A stretch of 64,000 nt of DNA from contig NZ_SOHE01000041.1 of NCBI RefSeq assembly GCF_004403305.1, positions 159,674-223,673 on the forward strand, given 5' to 3'. This document shows, piece after piece, positions 9,970 to 18,381 of this stretch (the stretch's first letter is position 1; each line of letters begins with the position of its first letter). The position numbers were made by a program, and so were the translations under genes. The notes below the pieces were generated by a model. The model did not search any database, was not told the DNA's origin, and saw only the letters and a list, made by a program, of their open reading frames with translations. This stretch comes from Cryobacterium frigoriphilum. GTDB taxonomy: Bacteria > Actinomycetota > Actinomycetes > Actinomycetales > Microbacteriaceae.

Positions 9970-10914
9970 CTACCGCGCGCGACCAGTGACCGAAATTGTC
10001 GGCCAGGCCAGTACGAGCGCCGCAACGAAGGCCGGAACGATCGTCCACAGGGTGCCGGGGAGTCCCTCCGGCACGAGCACCGAACCGCCGACCCCGCGCA
10101 GCGACAGCATGAAGGAGGTCAGCAACAGCCCTGCGGCGGTCAGGCCGACCACGAGTCGGTCGCGCAGCACGAGCCGCAGCCCGACCAGCAGGGCGCAGGC
10201 TGCGACGAGTGCGATCACGAGGCCGATCGGCAGGGACACCGCACCGCTCGCCGGGCCGATCTCGATCGTGGCCTGGTGCGCGATGGTGCCGAGCACCGCG
10301 AATACCGCGCCGACGACGAGACCGAGGGCGCCGGCTCCGAGCCGAGTCGCCAACGTTGGCGGCGCGGGGGCGGGCGGCGGATGCGGGGCATCGAGCCGGC
10401 TGTAGGTTTCCGCGCCGCTGACTGCCTGCCGAGTGCCGTCCGGCAGCACGAGGGCATGACCGTCGATGCTCCAGCGGGAGGGGTAGTCGGCGAGGGCGGC
10501 GAGTTTCTGCTCCACCTGGTCGCTCACGTCGATCGCGGTCAGGCGCTGGCCGCCACCGTCGGCGACCCCGCGGGTGAGAAAGGCCGGGATGCCGGCGGCG
10601 TGGGCCGCACGCACGGCTGCCTGGCGCATCCGCTCGTCGACGACACCGATGACCACGGCCGTCGCCCAGGCTGCGCTCAGGGCCTCGCCGAAGTAGGCGT
10701 CGAGGTCGGGGGTGAAATCGGGGGTGAGATCGGGGGTGAGATCGGGGGTGAGATCGGCCTCGAGATCGGGTGCGGGGGCATCTTCGGCGAAGAGCAGCAG
10801 TACCGGGGCGTGCGCGGCGCGCAACCGGGCGATGGTGCCGCCGGTGAGTCGGGCCTCGTCGCCCGGCAGGGCATGCACGAAGACGACCGACTCGCCGTTT
10901 GCGGACATGACCAT
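9970..10914 (-). CDS. Membrane protein: degenerate PIG-L/MshB-like domain fused to DUF6113-like domain
   Basis: 314 aa. The N-terminal part (about residues 8-140) resembles LmbE/PIG-L deacetylases such as Msh[12 protein letters not shown] at 10-20, then a TGGTIARLR helix and [10 protein letters not shown]. The zinc motif AHPDDE is replaced by ALPGDE, so one metal-binding His and the catalytic Asp are gone and no downstream HxxH is seen. It is probably inactive. Residues 54-71 are a four-fold DLTP-type repeat encoded by a 12-bp tandem. After a proline-rich linker ([10 protein letters not shown]), the C-terminal 120 residues hold about four membrane helices like the DUF6113/Rv1171 proteins. In Mycobacterium mshB and Rv1171 are adjacent separate genes near fdxC and Rv1178; here they look fused. 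The domain assignment is my reading of motifs. Confidence 0.65.
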   Translation of the reverse strand: MVMSANGESVVFVHALPGDEARLTGGTIARLRAAHAPVLLLFAEDAPAPDLEADLTPDLTPDLTPDFTPDLDAYFGEALSAAWATAVVIGVVDERMRQAAVRAAHAAGIPAFLTRGVADGGGQRLTAIDVSDQVEQKLAALADYPSRWSIDGHALVLPDGTRQAVSGAETYSRLDAPHPPPAPAPPTLATRLGAGALGLVVGAVFAVLGTIAHQATIEIGPASGAVSLPIGLVIALVAACALLVGLRLVLRDRLVVGLTAAGLLLTSFMLSLRGVGGSVLVPEGLPGTLWTIVPAFVAALVLAWPTISVTGRAR

Positions 10915-11035
10915 GAAGAACTCCCTGATGGGGGTGTGGGGTGGGGGCGCAGGGCACGGGTGCGGGCGCGGGGCAGGCGCCCTCGAAGAATTCTAACTAG
11001 ACAGGCACCAGCCAGAGCACTAGAGTCTCACTTGG

Positions 11036-11053
11036 TAAGGATAGCCTTGCCTA
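11036..11053. promoter_or_regulatory. DtxR/IdeR-like iron box upstream of efeU
   Basis: TAAGGATAGCCTTGCCTA matches about 13 of 18 positions of the DtxR/IdeR consensus (TTAGGTTAGGCTAACCTA). It lies about 60 bp upstream of the efeU start. That position fits iron-dependent repression of the efeUOB operon. The match is by eye and a half-site mismatch is present on the right arm. Confidence 0.6.
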
Positions 11054-11114
11054 GCTTTTTTAGATCTCCGCAGCTACGGTTCCCCGCAGCTCCTGGCCCC
11101 GACCGGAAGACCGC

Positions 11115-11984
11115 GTGCTCGCAAACTATCTCATCGGCCTGCGTGAAGGCCTCGAAGCAGCGCTGATCGTCACCATTCTTATCGCGTACCTCGTCAAACT
11201 CGATCGCCGCGACCTGATCCCGCGCATCTGGCTCGGGGTCGGTCTCGCCGTTCTACTCGCGCTGGGCATCGGCGCGGTGCTGACCTTCGGCACCTACGGG
11301 CTGTCGTTCACGGCGCAGGAGACGATCGGCGGGTTACTGTCGATCATCGCGACCGGTCTGGTGACCTGGATGGTTTTCTGGATGCTGCGCACCGCCCGCA
11401 ACCTGTCCGGTCACCTGCGTAGCAACATCGACCACCACCTCGTGGGGTCCGGGCTGGGCCTCGTCGTGGTCGCTTTTCTGGCCGTGGGCCGCGAGGGCAT
11501 CGAAACGGCGCTGTTCCTCTGGGCCGCCGTGCAGGCGACGGGTCAGACCACCCTGCCGCTGACCGGCGCAGCCCTCGGCATCCTGACCGCGGTCGCCCTG
11601 GGGTGGCTGATCTACGCGGGAATGCTGAAGATCAACCTGGCCCGATTCTTCACCTGGAGCGGCGCGATCCTCATCATCGTCGCCGCCGGAGTGCTGTCCT
11701 ACGGCGTGCACGACCTGCAGGAGGCCGGCCTGTTGCCGGGCCTGCACTCCCTGGCCTTCAACGTGAGTGCCGCCGTGCCGCCGGACAGCTGGTACGGCAC
11801 CCTGCTGAAGGGCACCCTGAACTTCTCCCCCGCCACGACCTGGCTCGAGCTTCTCGTCTGGGTCGGCTACGTCGTGCCCACCCTCGCGCTGTTCATCAGG
11901 CTGAGCCGGCGCCCCACGTCGGCGTCGGCACCCACGCCGGCCGCTGCGAGCAGCCGGCCGCGCGCATCCGTCGACGCGCTCTAA
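11115..11984 (+). CDS. efeU: Iron permease EfeU (FTR1 family)
   Basis: Membrane permease of the EfeUOB iron-uptake system. It is 289 aa with seven predicted hydrophobic segments. The two family motifs that bind iron are present: REGLE at residues 10-14 and REGIE at 126-130. The GTG at 11115 places REGLE ten residues from the N-terminus, as in other family members. It begins an operon with efeO and efeB, the gap to efeO being 53 bp. An iron-box-like sequence at 11036-11053 suggests induction under iron limitation. The C-terminal tail (residues about 265-289) is Ala/Ser/Pro-rich and poorly conserved. Confidence 0.94.
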   Translation: MLANYLIGLREGLEAALIVTILIAYLVKLDRRDLIPRIWLGVGLAVLLALGIGAVLTFGTYGLSFTAQETIGGLLSIIATGLVTWMVFWMLRTARNLSGHLRSNIDHHLVGSGLGLVVVAFLAVGREGIETALFLWAAVQATGQTTLPLTGAALGILTAVALGWLIYAGMLKINLARFFTWSGAILIIVAAGVLSYGVHDLQEAGLLPGLHSLAFNVSAAVPPDSWYGTLLKGTLNFSPATTWLELLVWVGYVVPTLALFIRLSRRPTSASAPTPAAASSRPRASVDAL

Positions 11985-12037
11985 TTCGACACGCTCCAAC
12001 GCTTTCGTCTCGACCCCACCCCATCAGAAGGATTGCC

Positions 12038-13198
12038 ATGCGCGCCCCGCTCCCCCTCCTCGCCCTCGGCGCTCTCGCCCTGCTCGCACTCACCGGCTGC
12101 GTCGCCAACAACCCGGCGGGCACCGGCGATGGATTGACAGTGGACAGCAGCGCCGACGGATGCTCCGTCTCGGCCTCCGAGGTCGCCGCCGGAACCACGA
12201 GTTTCAGCGTCACGAACTCGGGTGACCAGGTCACCGAGTTCTACCTGCTCGGGGACGACGGCCTGCGCATCGTCGGAGAGGCCGAAAACATCGGCCCCGG
12301 CCTCACCCGTGATCTCGTCGTGCAGCTCGCCGAGGGCAGCTACTTCACCGCCTGCAAGCCCGGAATGGTCGGCGACGGCATCGGCAAGGCCGCCTTCACC
12401 GTGACGCCGTCGGAGTCGGGCACGGTCGTCAACGCCGACCTGGACAAGCAGGTCGAGACCGCGAACACGAACTATTCCTCGTACGTGAAGGACCAGATCG
12501 CCCAGCTCGTCACCGGCACCGACTCGTTCGCCGCCGCCTACGTCGCGGGCGACTTCGACACCGCCCGAACGTTATATGCCGCGACGCGCATGCACTGGGA
12601 GCGCGTCGAGACGGTCGCCGAGTCGTTCGGCGACCTCGACCCGAAGCTCGACCTGCGCGAGGCCGACCTCGAAGAGGGCCAGGACTGGACCGGCTGGCAC
12701 GCGATCGAGAAGGACCTCTGGCCCGCAGAAGCCGAGGCCGGCTTTGCCGCGTACAGCGCCGAGAAGCGCGCGAGCCTCGCCGAACAGCTCGTCGTCGACA
12801 CCGCCACGCTCAACGACAACGTGCAGGGCCTGAGCTTCACGCTCTCCCAGCAAACCAACGGCGCGATCGGCCTGCTCGACGAGGTCGCAAGCGGCAAGGT
12901 CACCGGCGAGGAGGAATTCTGGTCGCACACCGACCTCTGGGACTTTCAGGCCAACATCGACGGCGCCACGGTGCTCTACGCGGGCGTACGCGACATTCTC
13001 GTCGAAGAAGACGCCGATCTTGCAGTCAGCCTCGACAGCGAGTTCGCGTCGCTGCAGCAGCTGCTCGACGCCCAGCGGGTGGGCGACGGCTTCACCCTCT
13101 ACACCGACCTCGAGCCGGCCGAGATTCGGGCCTTCGCCGATCAGGTCAACGCCCTCGCCGAGCCGCTCAACCAGCTCACCGCCACCCTCGTGCTGTGA
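12038..13198 (+). CDS. efeO: EfeO iron-binding lipoprotein (cupredoxin plus M75 imelysin-like)
   Basis: Secreted 386-aa lipoprotein that captures iron for EfeU. The ATG at 12038 follows AGAAGGA; upstream open frame is out of context inside efeU. The signal peptide ends in a lipobox LTGC with Cys21. A cupredoxin-like domain (about residues 35-125) is followed by the helical imelysin/M75 domain. That domain carries the HxxE metal motif in GWHAIEKDLW and ends in helices with LQQLLDAQR. Unlike some M75-only EfeM proteins this is the two-domain EfeO type. It overlaps the efeB start by 4 bp (GTGA), indicating translational coupling. Confidence 0.93.
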   Translation: MRAPLPLLALGALALLALTGCVANNPAGTGDGLTVDSSADGCSVSASEVAAGTTSFSVTNSGDQVTEFYLLGDDGLRIVGEAENIGPGLTRDLVVQLAEGSYFTACKPGMVGDGIGKAAFTVTPSESGTVVNADLDKQVETANTNYSSYVKDQIAQLVTGTDSFAAAYVAGDFDTARTLYAATRMHWERVETVAESFGDLDPKLDLREADLEEGQDWTGWHAIEKDLWPAEAEAGFAAYSAEKRASLAEQLVVDTATLNDNVQGLSFTLSQQTNGAIGLLDEVASGKVTGEEEFWSHTDLWDFQANIDGATVLYAGVRDILVEEDADLAVSLDSEFASLQQLLDAQRVGDGFTLYTDLEPAEIRAFADQVNALAEPLNQLTATLVL

Positions 13199-14526
13199 GC
13201 CGGGCCATGCCTGAAGACACGGCCACCCAGACCCCGGCACCGACCACGGCTGCCGTTGATCCGGTGCGCGGGTTCTCCCGGCGCGCCCTCTTCGGCCTGG
13301 CCGGAGCGGGTGCGGTTGGCCTCGGGCTCGGTGTTGCCGGTGACCGGGCCGCAATCGCGGCGGCTGCAGCGGCGTCACCCACCGGCGGCTCCGTCAGCTA
13401 CCCGTTTTTCGGCACCCACCAGGCCGGCATCGTCACCCCCGCGCAGGACCGTCTGCACTTCGCGGCCTTCGACGTCGCGGATGACCTCTCCCGCGACGAT
13501 CTGATCGAACTGCTGCAGGACTGGAGCACGGCCGCCGCACTCATGACGGCCGGCCGCGATGTGGGCGAGTTCGGCTCGGTCAACGGCCCGTACGACGCCC
13601 CACCGGAGGACACCGGCGAGGCGCAGGGGCTGCCGCCCGCGGGCCTGACGATCACCTTCGGCTTCGGGCCGACGCTTTTTCAGGCAGCGGATGGCGCGGA
13701 TCGTTTCGGTCTCGCCGCCCGCCGCCCCGAAGCACTCACCCCGCTGCCGCACTTTCCCGGCGACATGCTCGAGGCCGGCCGCAGCGACGGCGACCTCTGC
13801 ATTCAGGCCTGCGCCGATGACCCGCAGGTCGCGGTGCACGCGATCCGCAACCTGTCGCGCATCGCCTTCGGCCGGGCGGCGATTCGCTGGTCGCAGCTCG
13901 GGTTCGGGCGCACCTCCTCCACGTCGACGAGCCAGGCCACCCCGAGAAATCTCTTCGGTTTCAAGGACGGCACCGCCAACATCAAGGCCGAGGAACCTGA
14001 CGCCGTGAATGATCAGGTGTGGGTCGGGGACGGTGACGGCCCCACATGGCTGGCGGGCGGATCGTATCTGGTGGCCCGGCGCATCCGCATGACGATAGAG
14101 ACCTGGGACCGCACCCTGCTGCGCGAGCAGGAGACCGTGTTCGGCCGCACGAAGGGTGCCGGGGCACCCCTGTCGGGCGGTACCGAGTTCAGCGAACCCG
14201 ACTTCGTGATCGTTGGGCGCGCGGACGCACCGCTGATCGACCACGCCGCGCACGTGCGGCTGGCACACCCGACCCAGAACGCGGGCACCCGGATGCTGCG
14301 GCGCGGCTACAACTTCGTCGACGGCAACGACGAACTCGGCCGCCTCAACGCCGGCCTGTTCTTCATCAGCTTTCAGCGCTCCCCCGAACAGTTCACCCGG
14401 GTGCAGCTGAACCTCGCCAAGAACGATGCCTTGAACGAGTACATCCGACACGTCGGCAGCGCCCTCTTTGCCGTGCCCCCCGGCGCCGCGACCGGCAGTT
14501 ACGTCGGCGCCGCCCTCTTTGCCTAA
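13195..14526 (+). CDS. efeB: EfeB, Tat-exported Dyp-type haem peroxidase
   Basis: A 443-aa dye-decolourising-type peroxidase exported by the Tat pathway, the oxidase component of EfeUOB. The twin-arginine motif FSRRALFG (Arg29-Arg30) is followed by a hydrophobic Gly/Ala-rich stretch and an Ala-rich cleavage region near residue 60. The Dyp motif GFKDGTAN supplies the distal Asp, and the HVRLAHPTQNAGTRM region carries the proximal-haem side. The GTG at 13195 overlaps the efeO stop; an ATG four codons later is an alternative. The C-terminus FAVPPGAATGSYVG is typical. A 19-bp minisatellite follows 14 bp after its stop. Confidence 0.94.
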   Translation: MSRAMPEDTATQTPAPTTAAVDPVRGFSRRALFGLAGAGAVGLGLGVAGDRAAIAAAAAASPTGGSVSYPFFGTHQAGIVTPAQDRLHFAAFDVADDLSRDDLIELLQDWSTAAALMTAGRDVGEFGSVNGPYDAPPEDTGEAQGLPPAGLTITFGFGPTLFQAADGADRFGLAARRPEALTPLPHFPGDMLEAGRSDGDLCIQACADDPQVAVHAIRNLSRIAFGRAAIRWSQLGFGRTSSTSTSQATPRNLFGFKDGTANIKAEEPDAVNDQVWVGDGDGPTWLAGGSYLVARRIRMTIETWDRTLLREQETVFGRTKGAGAPLSGGTEFSEPDFVIVGRADAPLIDHAAHVRLAHPTQNAGTRMLRRGYNFVDGNDELGRLNAGLFFISFQRSPEQFTRVQLNLAKNDALNEYIRHVGSALFAVPPGAATGSYVGAALFA

Positions 14527-14540
14527 CTCCCGCCGACGAA

Positions 14541-14668
14541 CAACCGTGGCTGGATCAAACAACCGTGGCTAGATCAAACAACCGTGGCTAGATCAAACAA
14601 CCGCGGCTAGATCAAACAACCGCGGCTAGATCAAACAACCGTGGCTAGATCAAACAACCGTGGCTAGA
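14541..14668. repeat. 19-bp tandem repeat, six full copies and a partial
   Basis: The unit CAACCGTGGCTAGATCAAA occurs head to tail; single-base variants are CGCGG and CTGGA. The last, partial unit contributes the TAG stop codon (14664-14666, minus strand) of the HNH gene. The array therefore fills the gap between convergent efeB and the HNH gene and enters the coding region. It is too regular and spacer-free to be a CRISPR. Confidence 0.95.
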
Positions 14669-16145
14669 ACGGTGGCGGGGCGTCTCGGTCGATCGGCGGA
14701 ATCTGGATCGGCGGTACCTGGATCGGGGTGGCGGGGTCGGTGTAGTAGACGTGTCCGGTCGGTGAGGTCCAGGCGAGGACGCCGTCTTTCACCTGCACGA
14801 GCTGCCATCCGGTTTGGTGTTTGAGCAGATGGTGCATTTTGCATAGGTGTGAGAGGTTGTCGTGGGTCATTTGCCCGCCGAATTGGCGGTCGAGGGTGTG
14901 GTCGATCTCGGATAGTCGGGCGGGTCGGCCGCAGCCGGGGAATCGGCAGGTTCCGTCGCGCACCTGGAGGAACCGTTTCAGGTCCGCCGGCACCTGGTCG
15001 GGGTTCTTGCTCACCGAGAGGACGACGCCGGTTTCGGGGTGGGTGAGCAGGCGGATCCAGCTGGTCGCGGTGCCGGCCAGCCGGCGGGCGGTCTCTGCGT
15101 CGATCGGGCCGTAGCCTTCGAGGGTGGCGGGGTCGTCGTTTTTGCCCATCAGGGTCAGTGCCGGCACGGTCACGTGCACCGTTGCGACGATGCCGGCGCC
15201 GAGGCCGTCGTCGGTGACGCCGCGCAGCAGCAGGTCGCTGGCCACATCGGAGCGCAACTGGGTCAGGGTGCGTTTCTCGTCGGCGCCCTGCAGGCTGAGG
15301 GCGATGTCGGTGATGCGGGCGTGCGCGGCCTCGGCCCAGTCGGCGGACTGGTAGAACTCCAGCATCGCCATGCCATCGTGCCGCGGCAGGAATCGCACGG
15401 AGCGGTCGCCCAGGCACATCTCCCGCCGCTTCTCAATCGACCACGGATGCTGACGCTCCCGCACCTGACGTGCCACCGCCCTAAACCGCACCGGCGTGGT
15501 GCGGGCCGCTCGTGGCAGGACCGCCGCCTCGAAGTCCTCGAGGGCCTCGGCGGGCAGCGCACGAATCTCTTCGACCACGGTGCGGGCGTGCTGGTAACTG
15601 ATCGTGCCGTCGCCGAGGGCCGCGAACGTCTGCGGCAGCCGATTGACCAGCATCGAACTCTCCAGCAGGATCCGGCCGGCGCTGACCTCGGGAATGCGCA
15701 GCGCACAGGCAACCTCGGCCCGCAGGCCGCGCATGGCCACTTCGTAACCATCCCACTGCGCACCGGTAATCGGGATGCCCGGCAACACCGCCCGCTCGGT
15801 GAACTCCTGCGCCGCCGCGATCGCCACCGCCCGATCCCGATGCGCCGCCGCGAGACGACGCTCGGTCGCCACGATCGTATCGATATGCGCGGCCCGCTCC
15901 GAAGCGAACCGGTCAGGCGGCACCGGGACAGCATCCGGATCCGCCGGCTCCTCATGCTGGATGTCGGCCCACCACTTCAGGTCGTAATCGGCCAGTACCT
16001 GCACGTCAGCCCAGTCATCCACACCAGCCCAGTCATCCACGCCAGCCCAGTCATTCAAGCCAGCCCAGTCACCCACGGCACCGCCCTGGCCGCCCGGGGC
16101 ATCGGGCGGGGGACTTTCCTCACTCTCGGTAGTCTTCATGAGCAA
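14664..16145 (-). CDS. DUF222 domain-containing HNH endonuclease
   Basis: 493 aa, the 13E12-type family that is multiplied in many actinobacterial genomes. A DUF222 helical domain spans about residues 60-330. It is followed by the HNH nuclease domain with CRFPGCGRPARLSEIDH, a DNLSHLC turn and KMHHLLKH, providing the zinc cysteines and the His-Asn-His core. The N-terminus has an imperfect WAGVDDWAGVDDWA repeat (about residues 27-50), mirrored by a 15-bp DNA repeat. The C-terminal tail is Pro/Ile-rich and its stop codon lies in the 19-bp minisatellite. Two ATGs two codons apart can start it. The natural role of the family is unknown; nuclease activity is inferred from the motif. Confidence 0.88.
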   Translation of the reverse strand: MLMKTTESEESPPPDAPGGQGGAVGDWAGLNDWAGVDDWAGVDDWADVQVLADYDLKWWADIQHEEPADPDAVPVPPDRFASERAAHIDTIVATERRLAAAHRDRAVAIAAAQEFTERAVLPGIPITGAQWDGYEVAMRGLRAEVACALRIPEVSAGRILLESSMLVNRLPQTFAALGDGTISYQHARTVVEEIRALPAEALEDFEAAVLPRAARTTPVRFRAVARQVRERQHPWSIEKRREMCLGDRSVRFLPRHDGMAMLEFYQSADWAEAAHARITDIALSLQGADEKRTLTQLRSDVASDLLLRGVTDDGLGAGIVATVHVTVPALTLMGKNDDPATLEGYGPIDAETARRLAGTATSWIRLLTHPETGVVLSVSKNPDQVPADLKRFLQVRDGTCRFPGCGRPARLSEIDHTLDRQFGGQMTHDNLSHLCKMHHLLKHQTGWQLVQVKDGVLAWTSPTGHVYYTDPATPIQVPPIQIPPIDRDAPPPF

Positions 16146-16282
16146 TAGTCAACACCGACCCTCCGACATTCCAGCCCCGACCAGACCCCAAATCGGGTCT
16201 AAATCAGTGATACCCAAAAAGAACTTTTCAGTATTTTTCACACCGCTCCCGCGTGCCGGATCCACGCAGAGGACTTAAAGCC

Positions 16283-16314
16283 AGAACCCCCGCAGCCGAG
16301 GCTGCGGGGGTTCT
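16283..16314 (-). terminator. Rho-independent terminator after typA
   Basis: Perfect 15-bp inverted repeat AGAACCCCCGCAGCC / GGCTGCGGGGGTTCT with a 2-nt GA loop, 18 bp downstream of the typA stop codon. The U-tract on the minus strand is short, but the stem is long and GC-rich. Confidence 0.85.
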
Positions 16315-16331
16315 GTGGTTCAGAAGAGGAC

Positions 16332-18239
16332 TTAGGCGTCCAGCTTCTTCACGCGCGAGACCAGGCGCGAGCGAGCGCCGGCCGTGAGCTCAACCTTGCG
16401 AATACGCACGGCGGCGGGGGTGACCTCGACGCACTCGTCTTCACGGGCGAACTCGAGGCACTGCTCGAGCGAGAGCACCTTGGGCGGCGTCATCGACTCG
16501 AACGAGTCCGAGCTGGACTGACGCATGTTGGTCAGTTTCTTTTCCTTGGTGATGTTGACGTCCATGTCGTCGGCGCGCGAGTTCTCGCCGATGACCATGC
16601 CCTCGTACACCTCGGAGGTCGGCTGCACGAAGAACGACATGCGCTCCTGCAGGTTGATGATCGCGAACGGGGTGACCGATCCTTGGCGGTCGGCCACGAT
16701 CGAGCCGTTGGTGCGGGTGCTGATGGTTCCGGCCCAGGGCTCGTAGCCGTGCAGGATCGCGTTGGCGATACCGGTACCGCGGGTGTCGGTGAGGAACTGG
16801 GTGCGGAAGCCGATCAGGCCACGCGAGGGAACGATGAATTCCATGCGAACCCAGCCGGTGCCGTGGTTGGCCATGTTCTCCATGCGGCCCTTGCGGGCGG
16901 CGAGAAGCTGCGTGATCGCGCCGAGGTACTCTTCGGGCGCGTCAATGGTGAGGTGCTCGAAGGGCTCGTGGATCTTGCCGTCGATGCGCTTGACAACCAC
17001 CTGCGGCTTGCCGACGGTGAGCTCGAAGCCTTCGCGACGCATCTGCTCGACGAGGATGGCGAGGGCCAGTTCTCCACGGCCCTGCACCTCCCAGGCATCC
17101 GGACGTCCGATGTCGACGACCTTGAGCGAGACGTTACCGACCAGTTCGCGGTCGAGACGGTCCTTGACCATGCGAGCGGTGAGCTTGTGGCCCTTGACCT
17201 TGCCCATGAGCGGCGAGGTGTTGGTTCCGATGGTCATCGAGATGGCCGGGTCGTCGACCGTGATGGTCGGCAGGGGGCGCACGTCTTCGGGGTCGGCGAG
17301 GGTCTCACCGATGGTGATGTTCTCAATACCGGCAACGGCAACGATGTCGCCGGGGCCGGCGCTCTCGGTCGGGTAACGGTCGAGCGCCTTGGTGATGAGC
17401 AGCTCGGTGATCTTGACGTTGCTGACGGTGCCGTCCTGCTGCACCCAGGCCACGGTCTGGCCCTTCTTGATCGTGCCCTGGAAGATACGCAGCAGCGCGA
17501 GGCGGCCGAGGAACGGCGAGGCGTCGAGGTTGGTGACGTGCGCCTGCAGGGGGTGCGTGTCATCGTAGGTCGGTGCCGGAATGTGCTTGAGGATCGCGTC
17601 GAACAGCGGCTCGAGGTCGTCGTTGTCGGGCAGGGTGCCGTCTTCGGGCTTGTTCCAGCTCGCGGCACCGTTACGGCCAGAGGCGTAGACGACGGGCACG
17701 TCGAGAACGGCGTCGAGGTCGAGGTCGGGGAAGTCGTCGGCCATGTCGCTCGCGAGACCGATGAGCAGGTCCTGGCTTTCGGCCACGACCTCGTCGATGC
17801 GCGCGTCGGGACGGTCGGTCTTGTTGACCAGCAGAATGACGGGCAGCTTGGCTTCGAGCGCCTTGCGCAGCACGAAACGGGTCTGCGGAAGCGGACCCTC
17901 TGAGGCGTCAACGAGCAGAACGACACCATCGACCATGGACAGGCCGCGCTCGACCTCGCCACCGAAGTCGGCGTGGCCCGGGGTGTCGATCACGTTGATC
18001 GTGATGGGGCCATCCTTAGCGTGGATGCCCTTGTACGAGACCGCCGTGTTCTTGGCGAGAATCGTGATGCCCTTTTCGCGCTCCAGCTCGTTGGAGTCCA
18101 TGGCACGTTCTTCGACCTTGGAGTGGTCGGCAAACGAGTCGGTCTGCTGGAGCATCGCGTCGACCAGCGTCGTCTTACCGTGGTCAACGTGAGCGACGAT
18201 GGCAACATTTCGGAGGTTATTGCGCGTAGCAATCGCCAT
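16332..18239 (-). CDS. typA: Ribosome-associated translational GTPase TypA/BipA
   Basis: A 635-aa translational GTPase of the EF-G-like superfamily involved in ribosome assembly and stress adaptation. The P-loop AHVDHGKTT lies at residues 16-24. The switch II motif [16 protein letters not shown] and the base-recognition NKTD follow, then domain II, an EF-G-like domain V and the TypA C-terminal domain ([12 protein letters not shown] region). Length is normal for the family. The ATG has TAAGGATC upstream at suitable spacing. Transcribed singly; terminator at 16283-16314. No anomalies. Confidence 0.96.
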   Translation of the reverse strand: MAIATRNNLRNVAIVAHVDHGKTTLVDAMLQQTDSFADHSKVEERAMDSNELEREKGITILAKNTAVSYKGIHAKDGPITINVIDTPGHADFGGEVERGLSMVDGVVLLVDASEGPLPQTRFVLRKALEAKLPVILLVNKTDRPDARIDEVVAESQDLLIGLASDMADDFPDLDLDAVLDVPVVYASGRNGAASWNKPEDGTLPDNDDLEPLFDAILKHIPAPTYDDTHPLQAHVTNLDASPFLGRLALLRIFQGTIKKGQTVAWVQQDGTVSNVKITELLITKALDRYPTESAGPGDIVAVAGIENITIGETLADPEDVRPLPTITVDDPAISMTIGTNTSPLMGKVKGHKLTARMVKDRLDRELVGNVSLKVVDIGRPDAWEVQGRGELALAILVEQMRREGFELTVGKPQVVVKRIDGKIHEPFEHLTIDAPEEYLGAITQLLAARKGRMENMANHGTGWVRMEFIVPSRGLIGFRTQFLTDTRGTGIANAILHGYEPWAGTISTRTNGSIVADRQGSVTPFAIINLQERMSFFVQPTSEVYEGMVIGENSRADDMDVNITKEKKLTNMRQSSSDSFESMTPPKVLSLEQCLEFAREDECVEVTPAAVRIRKVELTAGARSRLVSRVKKLDA

Positions 18240-18381
18240 AAAAATAGATCCTTACGAAGAATGAATGCCGCAGACTACCGCTGGCGACGAAGAATGGAAA
18301 CAAGGGGTCATAGGCTGACCCAAAGTACTATCCTACCGTATCCTCACGGCGGCTCGACGGAGAACGCGGCGCAGGGCTGAT

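Noticed and set aside
14541..14668. CRISPR-like array
   Set aside because: Units of 19 bp are directly adjacent without unique spacers and no cas gene is near. It is a minisatellite.
14664..16145. HNH protein as a homing endonuclease of an intron or intein
   Set aside because: It is a free-standing DUF222/HNH gene. Neighbouring genes are uninterrupted and no intron or splicing motifs are visible.
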